Assembly: GCA_003516705.1 (NCBI GenBank)
Contig: DPCJ01000128.1
Location: forward strand, 1 to 40,241
Length of the DNA: 40,241 nt
Reading direction: 5' to 3'
Source of the DNA: Prolixibacteraceae bacterium
Lineage (GTDB): Bacteria; Bacteroidota; Bacteroidia; Bacteroidales; Prolixibacteraceae
Shown: one piece after another, positions 9,280 through 17,010 of the stretch
Layout: each line of letters opens with the position of its first letter
How positions within the stretch are numbered: position 1 is the stretch's first letter
Made by a program: the position numbers and the translations under genes
The notes under the pieces: model-generated
The model's database searches: none
What the model saw: only the letters and a program-made list of their open reading frames with translations
What the model was told of the DNA's origin: nothing

Positions 9280-9782
9280 GCACAATAGCAAACAAATTTT
9301 GTTTGGATGCCAATGTGCTAATCCAGCCATGGCAAAAATATTACAATCCAAAATTTTGCCCTGAATATTGGAAAATACTTATTGAGCTTGGCAAACGGGA
9401 AATAGTATTTATCCCGGAATTGGTTTATGAAGAAATCGCGAGAACAGAAGATGAGCTTTCAAAATGGTTAAAGGCAAGTAAAATTCCGATCGAAAGGATT
9501 TCAGAATCAGTAACAATCTGTCTTCAGAAAATATATACAACTGACCCTGAGCATAAGAAATTGGTGGATAATATCCGTGGTCGTTCGTTGGCAGACCCGT
9601 GGGTAATTGCACACGCGATGGACCGGAATGCAATTGTTGTGACTAAGGAAAGCAAAGAAACTGCTTTAAATTCAAAAAGGATCAAAATTCCAAACGTATG
9701 TGAAAACATGGGTATTGAATGGATTGATGACTTTCAGTTAATTGAGAGGTTAGGCATTCAATTTTCATGTTCGCTGACATAA
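9276..9782 (+). CDS. DUF4411 PIN-domain protein, candidate toxin
   Basis: 168 residues. PIN-like acidic residues are in order: Asp11 and Asn13 in CLDANVLI, Glu52/Glu53 in LVYEEIAR, and Asp107 and Asp116 in LADPWVIAHAMDRN, followed by the TKESKE strand (123-128) and a closing IEWIDDFQLI element (147-156). PIN proteins are Mg-dependent ribonucleases, often toxins of type II toxin-antitoxin modules; DUF4411 is a PIN-related family frequently found beside ImmA/IrrE genes. Here it starts inside the stop of such a gene, in the order regulator then nuclease. All catalytic acids look intact, so it should be active. Toxicity is inferred from context and not visible in the sequence. Confidence 0.82.
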   Translation: MSTIANKFCLDANVLIQPWQKYYNPKFCPEYWKILIELGKREIVFIPELVYEEIARTEDELSKWLKASKIPIERISESVTICLQKIYTTDPEHKKLVDNIRGRSLADPWVIAHAMDRNAIVVTKESKETALNSKRIKIPNVCENMGIEWIDDFQLIERLGIQFSCSLT

Positions 9783-9818
9783 AAAACAACAACGAGAAGC
9801 ACAAAGCATCATCCCCGG

Positions 9819-9851
9819 ATTCATCGCATGACTTTGAGTCATACGATGAAT
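9819..9851. repeat. Palindromic hairpin repeat, copy 1
   Basis: A 15-base stem with one mismatch and a TTG loop: arms 9819-9833 and 9837-9851. Its 29-base core (9821-9849) matches 35723-35751 except at two stem positions; its two arms are exact reverse complements of that copy's arms. It lies 37 bases after the PIN gene stop and may act as its terminator, although the T-rich tail is weak. Confidence 0.75.
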
Positions 9852-9862
9852 ATTTATAAAAT
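9833..9862. repeat. Right copy of the imperfect 30-base direct repeat
   Basis: 26 of 30 bases agree with 8031-8060. Together the copies bracket the Xre-ImmA/IrrE and PIN genes with 1.77 kb between them. Confidence 0.6.
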
Positions 9863-10120
9863 ATTTTACCGCTTAACAACCTCTGTATCAAATAATTTTT
9901 AAATTTGAAAGCACAATCAAATTTAACCTGTCGAAATATGAACAAGCTTTCCACCAAAAACAGAGCAATCTTTAAAAATCGGGTAATTTTAATATCCATT
10001 GAGTTAAAGCAACCGGAGCTATTAATTGCAATGATGAGAAAGGTAGGAAATATTATGAATTAGCGATGACAAATTATATGGTATAAATCGTTTTGTGTTC
10101 GATCTCTCAATTATGTTAGT

Positions 10121-10408
10121 ATGAAAATAATAAAAAATACAGCAAGAAGTTGGCTAATTGAAAATGGATATGAAGATATTGCCAAAATAATTGATGAGAT
10201 AATGGAAGAATGGAAAATTCAAGGAATTGGAACACGTCGAAATTGGTGGGAAAAGTTATGTGGGAGTAAAGGAGGAAAACCTTTGAAAGTTTTAGGTAGA
10301 GAAATTCCAATTTTAAGAGCTGCACAAATAAGAAAAGGTTACCCAATTACTGAGAATGCTATTTGTAGAAATGAAAATGAAATAGTTCCGTTAATAAATA
10401 AACAATAG
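10121..10408 (+). CDS. Small conserved-looking protein of unknown function upstream of the Shedu-like gene
   Basis: 95 residues, basic in the middle and with no signal peptide or membrane segment. The N-terminal third looks helical (KNTARSWLIENGYEDIAKIIDEI). The centre has an aromatic/basic patch, TRRNWWEKLCGSKGGKP (38-54), then REIPILRAAQIRKGYP (60-75) and a lone second cysteine in AICRNENE. I do not recognise the family. It ends 6 bases before the Shedu-like start and has the same AT-rich composition, so the two probably form an operon. It could be a regulator, an immunity or accessory factor of the nuclease, or unrelated. Strong amino acid structure (two Trp, Gly-Lys-rich turn) suggests it is a real gene. 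Confidence 0.65.
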   Translation: MKIIKNTARSWLIENGYEDIAKIIDEIMEEWKIQGIGTRRNWWEKLCGSKGGKPLKVLGREIPILRAAQIRKGYPITENAICRNENEIVPLINKQ

Positions 10409-10414
10409 ATAATT

Positions 10415-11509
10415 ATGGCAGGTAAACAGAATCAAATCCTTGCATATCACTTTTTCATTGAAAAAGAAAAAGAAGGAACAACTTTTTCAATTGACGAAAT
10501 TAATGAAGCAGCGCATTGGGACGGAGCTACATTTAAGTCGTATCGAGGTAAACTATTAAAAAATATAATTTTTAAGACAAAGGAAGAACTTTTTTATGTT
10601 AAGGGATTAAAAGGTGTCACAGAAACTGAATTTCTTGATCATTTGGCTCAAACTGGCACATTAAAACCTAAATCACGCCAATTAGAAGATTTATTAAATG
10701 AATCGGATAATAAGAATCTTACTGAAATAATAAATTCTGGAAATATTGATTTATTAAAGAAACTTCTTGAAATAGCATTGGAAGTTGATGATAAACAAAA
10801 GTTGATTGAAACACTAATATTTATATTTCAAAAGACACAAGGAGAAGAAAGAGAAAAATTATTAATAGCACTCAAAAATCAAAATTTAACTAAAAGCGAT
10901 ATTGATATTATTTCGGGGCGTAAAGAAGGTTTGGAGTTATTTAAAAAACATCTATTTGAGAGATCAGATTGGGATGAACCAGTTTGGCAAGTATTTTTTG
11001 AAACAAATACTTGGATATTTGGATATGGCCTTGATTATAAATTTTTAAAAATACTTCAAAGAGAAGCACGAGTTTCTGATGTTACAGTTGGTGGCGAAGA
11101 ACAAGTTATTGTTGATTTTTTAGTTGGAGATAAAAATTTTACAACTCTAATTGAACTAAAAAAACCAAATACACCTTTATTTGATAACGATAAAAACAGG
11201 TCTGGTAGTTGGAGACTCTCAAAAGATTTAATTTTTGCCGTATCTCAAATACTGGAGCAAAAAGCAGAGTGGCAAATTAAAAGTCAGTCAAAGCAATATA
11301 ACAAAGATCGCGAAGTAATAAAACAAAGAACATTTGACCCTAAAATAATCTTAATAATTGGACATACTGAACAATTCAGTGGTGATAATTTAGATCAGGA
11401 GATAAAATCAAGGACATTTGAATTATTTAGACGCAATCAAAGAAATATTGAAATTTTAACCTATGATGAATTATATTACAGAGCAAATTTTATTGTCAAT
11501 CAAAAATAA
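10415..11509 (+). CDS. Shedu-type anti-phage nuclease (DUF4263 / SduA C-terminal domain)
   Basis: 364 residues. The C-terminal half (about 185-355) reads as a DUF4263 domain of the PD-(D/E)XK superfamily: EPVWQVFFETNTWIFGYG (188-205) is the family entry motif, Asp234 in VDFLV and Glu247-Leu-Lys249 in LIELKKP give the D...ExK active site, Gln278 lies in AVSQI, and EILTYDELYYRA (346-357) is the usual closing element. Residues 1-65 look like a small winged-helix-like domain, followed by a charged helical linker to about 180. DUF4263 defines SduA, the single protein of the Shedu defence system. N-terminal domains differ among Shedu proteins and are thought to sense infection. The gene is clearly more AT-rich than its neighbours and sits in an accessory region. 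Defence activity is inferred. Confidence 0.85.
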   Translation: MAGKQNQILAYHFFIEKEKEGTTFSIDEINEAAHWDGATFKSYRGKLLKNIIFKTKEELFYVKGLKGVTETEFLDHLAQTGTLKPKSRQLEDLLNESDNKNLTEIINSGNIDLLKKLLEIALEVDDKQKLIETLIFIFQKTQGEEREKLLIALKNQNLTKSDIDIISGRKEGLELFKKHLFERSDWDEPVWQVFFETNTWIFGYGLDYKFLKILQREARVSDVTVGGEEQVIVDFLVGDKNFTTLIELKKPNTPLFDNDKNRSGSWRLSKDLIFAVSQILEQKAEWQIKSQSKQYNKDREVIKQRTFDPKIILIIGHTEQFSGDNLDQEIKSRTFELFRRNQRNIEILTYDELYYRANFIVNQK

Positions 11510-11580
11510 GACACCAACCTAAGAGAGAGTAAGTTAAAATACTGATCACAGTTTGTGAGCTCTGGTTCACTATCAATATT

Positions 11581-12825
11581 TTATCGCTTCTTTTTCTTTG
11601 TTTTTGGCAGATACTCCGCTTGTTCTTTTTCGTGTTCCTTAATCAGTTTTTTCCAGTTGTAATCGGTATCGCGGGTAAAATCGATAATATTTCTGTAATC
11701 ACTTTTTTCAAGCTCCATCACAGTAATTTTTTGGTCGAGAAAAGTTTCAATTTCTTCTAACAAGTCCTTTTCTTCAGCGCTGCAAAACGAAATGGCAAGT
11801 CCTTTTTTATCACCACGACCGGTACGCCCCACGCGGTGAACATAGTTTTCGGCTACTTCGGGAAGGTCGTAATTCACCACAATATCCACATCCGGAATAT
11901 CGATTCCACGGGCGCTGATGTCGGTGGCAATCAAAAGTTTTAATTCCCCCGAACGAAAATCGTCCATGGTTTTTGCACGTTCGTGCTGTAGTTTGTCGCT
12001 GTGAATTGTTGCCGCATTAATCTGTACGCGTTCCATTGCGAGTTTCACCCGTTCGGCCCGCACTTTTGTGCGCACAAACACAAGCACTTTGCTTGCGTTG
12101 TTTTCGTCAATCAGCCGTTCAAGAAAAGCCCTTTTGTCATCCATTTCAATATAGGCCACGGCATGTTCAATATTTTTTGCCACCGGGTTTTTGGGCGAAA
12201 TCTGGATGCGGATGGGTTTGCTTACCAGCGAGTAGGCTAATTTTTTGATGGCCGGATTGATTGTAGCAGAGAAAAAAAGTGTTTGTCGTTTGGCGGGTAA
12301 AAAACGCATCATATCGCGGATATCCTTTATAAATCCAAGGTCTAACATGTGGTCGGCTTCATCCAGAATCAGCACTTTTATTTCATCTAAATATAAATGA
12401 CCCTGGTTTACAAGGTCGAACATGCGGCCGGGCGTTGCCACCAAAACATCGATTCCGTTTTGCAGCGCCTCAATTTGCGGAGCCTGATCAACGCCGCCAA
12501 TCAGCGCCAGAATTCTAATGCCCGTATTTGCCGACAAGGAAGTAAACACTTTCGCAATTTGCTGTGCAAGTTCGTGAGTGGGCACCATCACGAGGCAGCT
12601 GATTTTGTTGCTGCCCCCGAATTTTTGCTGCTGAACGATTTTGTGAATCACCGGAATTGCAAATGCCGCTGTTTTTCCGGTTCCGGTTTGGGCAATAGCA
12701 AGTACATCTTCGCCTTTTAAAATGGGTGGAATCGCCTTAAACTGAATATCGGTTGGGCGACGAAACCCTGATTTTTCGAGATTTATTTTTAGTTCATCAG
12801 AAATATGATAATCGGAAAATTTCAT
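11581..12825 (-). CDS. DEAD-box ATP-dependent RNA helicase (RhlE-like)
   Basis: 414 residues with all family motifs in order: Q-motif Gln28 (RRPTDIQ), motif I AQTGTGKT (45-52), Ia PTHELA (82-87), Ib TPGR (131-134), II DEAD (155-158), III SAT (186-188), V ARGID (305-309) and VI HRVGRTGR (330-337). The tail is short and lysine-rich (KTKKKKR). Such proteins unwind RNA duplexes in ribosome assembly, mRNA decay or cold adaptation in the cytoplasm. RhlE-like is the best guess because there is no DbpA or CsdA C-terminal domain. The ATG at 12825 opens with KFSDYHISDEL as expected. It is convergent with the Shedu-like gene and has its own -7 box upstream. Confidence 0.92.
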   Translation of the reverse strand: MKFSDYHISDELKINLEKSGFRRPTDIQFKAIPPILKGEDVLAIAQTGTGKTAAFAIPVIHKIVQQQKFGGSNKISCLVMVPTHELAQQIAKVFTSLSANTGIRILALIGGVDQAPQIEALQNGIDVLVATPGRMFDLVNQGHLYLDEIKVLILDEADHMLDLGFIKDIRDMMRFLPAKRQTLFFSATINPAIKKLAYSLVSKPIRIQISPKNPVAKNIEHAVAYIEMDDKRAFLERLIDENNASKVLVFVRTKVRAERVKLAMERVQINAATIHSDKLQHERAKTMDDFRSGELKLLIATDISARGIDIPDVDIVVNYDLPEVAENYVHRVGRTGRGDKKGLAISFCSAEEKDLLEEIETFLDQKITVMELEKSDYRNIIDFTRDTDYNWKKLIKEHEKEQAEYLPKTKKKKR

Positions 12826-12849
12826 TCTTTTTCATGTAAATTATTGGGG

Positions 12850-12857
12850 CAAAGATA
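12850..12857 (-). promoter_or_regulatory. Candidate -7 box for the DEAD-box helicase gene
   Basis: On the minus strand the sequence reads TATCTTTG, a full match to TAnnTTTG, 25 bases before the ATG. There is no TTG at -33. Just upstream are GATTAACGAATG (12872-12883) and a near copy (12886-12897). The rest of 12826-13081 holds nothing I can name. Confidence 0.5.
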
Positions 12858-13081
12858 ACTGAAAGATTGTCGATTAACGAATGGTAATTAACGAATGAAG
12901 TACAATGATTTCTGATTTATCCTGCAACTGTTGGTGCGAACCCCGATTATTGTATGCAAATAACCATTTTATAAGTTTGCAGGATTTTTAGTAGTAATGT
13001 GCGTTTCGTTTTTTATCGGGTATCATATCTGGCGCAAACGTCAGAAACCGCTTTGCGACAAAGCGATGTGCTTTCCTTTAC

Positions 13082-14146
13082 TTATTTCCGTTGTAGTTTT
13101 CCATTTTCAGTTCTTGAAAATTCTTCCAGAAACCTGATTTCACGGGGACGTTCATATTTTATCAATTGCTGTTTTATTGCTTCCGAGGCAGTTTGTTTCA
13201 GCAGTTCACTCTTTTTGGCTTCGAGATAAAGAATCATTTTTTGTCCCAGTTTTTCATCAGGAACCGCGGAAATCATAACCGGAACCGGAATATATGGCTG
13301 CAGGCGTGCTTCCAACTGCTCGGGATAAAACTTTAATCCGCCCGAAATAATCACAAAATCGGCCCGTCCCAGCACCCTGAAACTTTCAGGAGAAATAAAT
13401 CCGACAACATCATTGGTAACCAGTGTTTCATTTTCGCCGTCATCAGGGTGAATAACCAGGCACCCGCGATCGTCTTTTTCAACCCGGATACCCGGCAGCA
13501 AATGATATAAATCGGATGCCCGATTGCCCGACAAGGTACGGATGGCGATGTGTGATGCAGTTTCGGTCATTCCGTAAGTTGAAACAACATTGTTCTGCAA
13601 TTGTCTGATTTGTTGCTCCAACGGGTAGGGTACTGCCGAGCCACCCACCAGCAGATGCCTGATGTTTTCCACTTTTTGCCTGCCATCGGGTTGGGCCAGC
13701 AGGTTGCTCAACTGTAGCGGAACCATTGCTCCCAACTGAAATGTTTTATCTTTCAGAAATGAAAAACCGGTTGACGGATCAACAATTTCCAGTTTCATCT
13801 GGCCGGTTAAAGCACGCACCACCATCATTTTTCCGGCAATGTAGCGGCACGAAAGGTTGAGCAACAATGTGTCGTTACGGTTTAGCGAGAAATACTGAAT
13901 CGTTCGCAGGGCGTTTTTTTTCATCGTTTCCTTTGAAAGATGAATGACTTTTGGCTCTCCTGTACTTCCCGAAGTCTGTACTTTCACGTAATCATCCGAA
14001 TTAAACCATTCGTGGATAAATTGAAAAAATGCCTGTTTCCAGTCGGCTAAATGCCTGTTGTTCCGGCTTTCCGACGCGAGGCTCAGAATTTCCCCGGAGG
14101 AAAAACTTTCGTCGCCAATAAAAAACTGTTTTTCAGACAGGTTCAT
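13082..14146 (-). CDS. menE: o-Succinylbenzoate-CoA ligase (AMP-binding)
   Basis: 354 residues from the ATG at 14146; the frame extends to 14254, but that would overlap menC by 122 bases, whereas the chosen start overlaps it by 14 and gives a normal N-terminus (MNLSEKQFF). Activates o-succinylbenzoate with ATP and CoA. The P-loop TSGSTGEPK is at 58-66, YGMTETASH (A5) at 191-199, and the C-terminal catalytic lysine is Lys350 in TENGKLQRK. It is about 100 residues shorter than the E. coli or Bacillus enzymes because the N-terminal part is reduced, as I would expect for a Bacteroidota MenE. Last gene of the menaquinone operon, translationally coupled to menC. Confidence 0.9.
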   Translation of the reverse strand: MNLSEKQFFIGDESFSSGEILSLASESRNNRHLADWKQAFFQFIHEWFNSDDYVKVQTSGSTGEPKVIHLSKETMKKNALRTIQYFSLNRNDTLLLNLSCRYIAGKMMVVRALTGQMKLEIVDPSTGFSFLKDKTFQLGAMVPLQLSNLLAQPDGRQKVENIRHLLVGGSAVPYPLEQQIRQLQNNVVSTYGMTETASHIAIRTLSGNRASDLYHLLPGIRVEKDDRGCLVIHPDDGENETLVTNDVVGFISPESFRVLGRADFVIISGGLKFYPEQLEARLQPYIPVPVMISAVPDEKLGQKMILYLEAKKSELLKQTASEAIKQQLIKYERPREIRFLEEFSRTENGKLQRK

Positions 14147-15182
14147 GGGGTAAATTTTTGAGGTTCCAGGGATTCTCTGCTCGATACCACAAATGCTCGC
14201 CTTCCAACGCCAATGGCGATTCAAAGTTATTGACAAACAACTGACCGGTGCCAAGTCCCTGTTCCATTTTCAACGATTTAACGGCAGCCCACTGTGCTAT
14301 GGCATTCAGCCCAATATTTGATTCAAGGCTGGAAGTAATCCACCACCCCGTATTATTTTGTTCTGCCAGTTTTATCCATTCATCGCAACCGCTTATTCCG
14401 CCGTGCAGACTGGGTTTAAGTACCACAAAAGCAGGGTTTATCTGCTGAAGAAGTTTCATTTTTATTTCTGGTGAAGTAATGCCAATTAACTCTTCGTCGA
14501 GTGCGACAGGCAACGGCGAAGTTGCACACAGTTCAGCCATTTCTGCCCACCTGCCGGCAGCCACAGGTTGTTCTATTGAATGTAAATCCAGTTCGGCTAA
14601 ACGTTTCAGTTTTTCGGGCGCATCTTTCATCGAAAATGCACCATTGGCATCAACCCGCAAAGTGATTTCGGCGGCTGAAAAGGTTTTTCTGATTGACTGC
14701 AAAATCTCCAGTTCCGTTTGAAAATCGATTGCGCCAATCTTCAGCTTAATACAGCGAAACCCGGCATCCAGTTTTGCACTGATTTGCTGTTTCATATATT
14801 CAGGATCGCCCATCCAGATAAGTCCGTTAATCGGAATTCCAGTTTTTCCGGCGGTAAAATCCGACTCAAAAAGCATTCTTCTTCCGCCATTTTCGAGGTC
14901 GAGCCAGGCTGTTTCCATTGCAAACAGTATCGAAGGCCATTCGCGTAATAACTCAGGTTGCCCGATAAAACCAGCGGGAGCCTGGCAAATTTTTGTCAGT
15001 TGATTTTCAATCTGATCGTGTGGCTCAATGCTTAACCCCGGCAGCGGGGCACATTCACCAATACCGGTAACTCCGTTTTCTTCAAGAAAAAGAAACCACG
15101 AGTCGCGGGTTTTATACACACCACGCGAAGTTCCGGCTGGCTGTTTAAACTGAAGCGTATATTTTTTAAATGAAGCCTTCAT
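14133..15182 (-). CDS. menC: o-Succinylbenzoate synthase (enolase superfamily)
   Basis: 349 residues. Dehydrates SHCHC to o-succinylbenzoate. The enolase-superfamily active site is complete: Lys146-Leu-Lys148 (CIKLKIG), metal ligands Asp178 (RVDANG), Glu204 (SIEQP) and Asp229 (ALDEE), and the second base Lys256 (VLKPSLHGG). The relatives that epimerise dipeptides or N-acylamino acids share this fold, but position in a men operon settles the role. Starts 3 bases after the menA stop. Confidence 0.93.
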   Translation of the reverse strand: MKASFKKYTLQFKQPAGTSRGVYKTRDSWFLFLEENGVTGIGECAPLPGLSIEPHDQIENQLTKICQAPAGFIGQPELLREWPSILFAMETAWLDLENGGRRMLFESDFTAGKTGIPINGLIWMGDPEYMKQQISAKLDAGFRCIKLKIGAIDFQTELEILQSIRKTFSAAEITLRVDANGAFSMKDAPEKLKRLAELDLHSIEQPVAAGRWAEMAELCATSPLPVALDEELIGITSPEIKMKLLQQINPAFVVLKPSLHGGISGCDEWIKLAEQNNTGWWITSSLESNIGLNAIAQWAAVKSLKMEQGLGTGQLFVNNFESPLALEGEHLWYRAENPWNLKNLPHEPV

Positions 15183-15185
15183 TTT

Positions 15186-16091
15186 TTACGAAAGAATTAA
15201 TCCGGCACCAAAAAGTATGGTAAACAACAACGTTGACAAGGACAAACGTTTCAGGAAAGGATCGAGTTGCCGGGCCTCGCGAATACGGGCGATCTGAACC
15301 AAGTCGCGGACAAACAAAGGCAGCGATAACAGGAAAAGCCACTGCCATAAGCTGCGATGTTCAATTGCAGTAAAAAGAATGGCGGCTCCCCAGCCAAAAA
15401 TTATCAGCCCGGCATGATACATCCGGCTGAGGTTTTCACCCATCCGCGATGCCAATGTAATTTTTTTTGAACGGCGGTCGTTTTCAATGTCGCGCATGTT
15501 ATTCAGGTTGAGCACTCCCGTACCGAAAAACCCGAGGCTCAGCGCCGGTAAAATACTCAGTGTTTCCAGTCGGGCAGCGTTCAGATAAAAAGTTCCCAAC
15601 ACAGGGAGCAATCCAAAAAAAAGGAAAACAGATAAATCGCCCAGACCAATATAGCCGTATGATTTTTTTCCGGCGGTATAAAAATAGGCCGCCAGCAACG
15701 ATAAAATTCCGAATCCGATAAATGCGGCGAACGCAATTTTCGACTTGTGCCAGGTTCCTTCGTAAACCAGCCAGACTCCAAATAGCAGACTTAGCAGCCC
15801 AACTGTGAACATCCCCCTTTTCATCTCGGTTTTATTTATTTCGCCGCCCTGCATCGTTCGAACGGGACCCACCCTGTGCCGGTTATCGGTTCCTTTCTGA
15901 AAATCGCCATAATCGTTGGCAAAGTTGGAGAAAACCTGGAGCAGTGTTGCAGTTACAATGGCAAGGGCAGAAACCAGGCCGCTGAAAGTACCATAAAACC
16001 AGGCCAATCCGCTTCCTGCCAATATGCCGGACAAAGCCAGTGGCAGAGTTCTCAGGCGCGCCGCTTTTATCCAACTTTTTGTGGTTGCCAT
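15186..16091 (-). CDS. menA: 1,4-Dihydroxy-2-naphthoate polyprenyltransferase
   Basis: 301 residues, with about eight to nine membrane helices. Attaches the polyprenyl chain to DHNA at the inner membrane, giving demethylmenaquinone. The two aspartate-rich prenyl-diphosphate motifs of the UbiA superfamily are NDYGDFQKGTD (59-69) and NNMRDIENDR (197-206); the RVGPVRTMQGGEI segment after the first is typical of MenA. It is 84 bases from menB, the widest internal gap of the operon, so a secondary promoter there is possible, though I see no clear box. Confidence 0.93.
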   Translation of the reverse strand: MATTKSWIKAARLRTLPLALSGILAGSGLAWFYGTFSGLVSALAIVTATLLQVFSNFANDYGDFQKGTDNRHRVGPVRTMQGGEINKTEMKRGMFTVGLLSLLFGVWLVYEGTWHKSKIAFAAFIGFGILSLLAAYFYTAGKKSYGYIGLGDLSVFLFFGLLPVLGTFYLNAARLETLSILPALSLGFFGTGVLNLNNMRDIENDRRSKKITLASRMGENLSRMYHAGLIIFGWGAAILFTAIEHRSLWQWLFLLSLPLFVRDLVQIARIREARQLDPFLKRLSLSTLLFTILFGAGLILS

Positions 16092-16175
16092 GTTTTGTTT
16101 AATTCGGGCATATCAAGCCATTATCAGTAAAACAATTTTGCAGGTAATATTTAAATATAAATATGACATCGAATA

Positions 16176-17000
16176 TTAAGGGAATTTTGGGAATTTTTTA
16201 AAGTCGGGTTTGCGTTTTTCGAGGAATGCGTGTTTGCCTTCCTGCGCTTCTTCCGTCAGGTAATACAGGAGTGTGGCGTTTCCCGCAAATTCCTGTATGC
16301 CAATCTGTCCGTCGAGTTCGGCATTCAGCCCGAGTTTTAACATGCGCAGTGCCAGCGGACTATGTTCCTGCATTTTTTGAGCCCAGGCTACCACCTCGTC
16401 TTCTAACTGATCAAACGGAACCACTTTGTTTACCAGCCCCATTTCCAAAGCTTCCTGCGCCGAATACTGGCGGCACATAAACCATATTTCGCGGGCTTTC
16501 TTTTGTCCCACAATACTTGCCAGGTATGAAGAACCCAATCCTGCGTCGAAACTCCCCACCTTTGGGCCGGTCTGACCAAAAACTGCGTTTTCAGAAGCAA
16601 TACTGATGTCGCATATCACGTGTAAAACATGTCCACCACCGATGGCAAACCCGTTCACCATCGCAATTACGGGTTTGGGCATTGAGCGGATTTGCTTCTG
16701 AACTTCGAGAATGTTCAGGCGCGGAATTCCGTTTTTATCGATGTACCCGCCAACTCCTTTTACAGTCTGGTCGCCACCTGAACAAAAAGCCTTGTCGCCT
16801 GCACCCGTCAACACAATTACATTGATACGCTGGTCCTCGCGACAAATACGCAACGCTTCGCTTATTTCATTCACGGTTGTTGGTCTGAAAGCATTGCGAT
16901 AGCGCTCACGGTTGATGGTGATTTTTCCGATTCCATCGAAATATTCAAAAAAGATGTCTTCGTATTCTTTAATGGTTTCCCAATTGCGTTTTGTAGTCAT
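16176..17000 (-). CDS. menB: 1,4-Dihydroxy-2-naphthoyl-CoA synthase
   Basis: 274 residues, crotonase superfamily. Performs the ring closure of o-succinylbenzoyl-CoA to DHNA-CoA. Oxyanion-hole loop CSGGDQ (73-78) and GGGHVLH (121-127), then the diagnostic FGQTGPKVGSFDAG (141-154) and the MenB stretch KKAREIWFMCRQY. It matches the E. coli-like class closely. Its start follows the menD stop by 10 bases. Confidence 0.95.
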   Translation of the reverse strand: MTTKRNWETIKEYEDIFFEYFDGIGKITINRERYRNAFRPTTVNEISEALRICREDQRINVIVLTGAGDKAFCSGGDQTVKGVGGYIDKNGIPRLNILEVQKQIRSMPKPVIAMVNGFAIGGGHVLHVICDISIASENAVFGQTGPKVGSFDAGLGSSYLASIVGQKKAREIWFMCRQYSAQEALEMGLVNKVVPFDQLEDEVVAWAQKMQEHSPLALRMLKLGLNAELDGQIGIQEFAGNATLLYYLTEEAQEGKHAFLEKRKPDFKKFPKFP

Positions 17001-17010
17001 ATTCTGTTTT

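Larger units (their letters stand above)
9783..10120. other. 338-base AT-rich gap without a convincing gene
   Basis: Contains the hairpin repeat at 9819-9851 and the direct-repeat copy at 9833-9862; the rest is low-complexity AT-rich DNA. A reverse-strand open frame spans much of it but has no domain I recognise and overlaps the repeat and the PIN gene, so I do not call it. No clear promoter for the 10121 gene is visible. Confidence 0.5.

Noticed and set aside
9682..9999. 105-residue reverse-strand open frame in the gap after the PIN gene
   Set aside because: It overlaps the PIN gene and the hairpin repeat, has no recognisable domain or start context, and looks like an AT-rich chance frame.
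11510..11580. Terminator between the Shedu-like and helicase genes
   Set aside because: I could not find a stem with a convincing tail in the 71 bases between these convergent genes.
14147..14254. Longer menE start
   Set aside because: It would overlap menC by 122 bases and add residues with no family match; the ATG at 14146 fits better.
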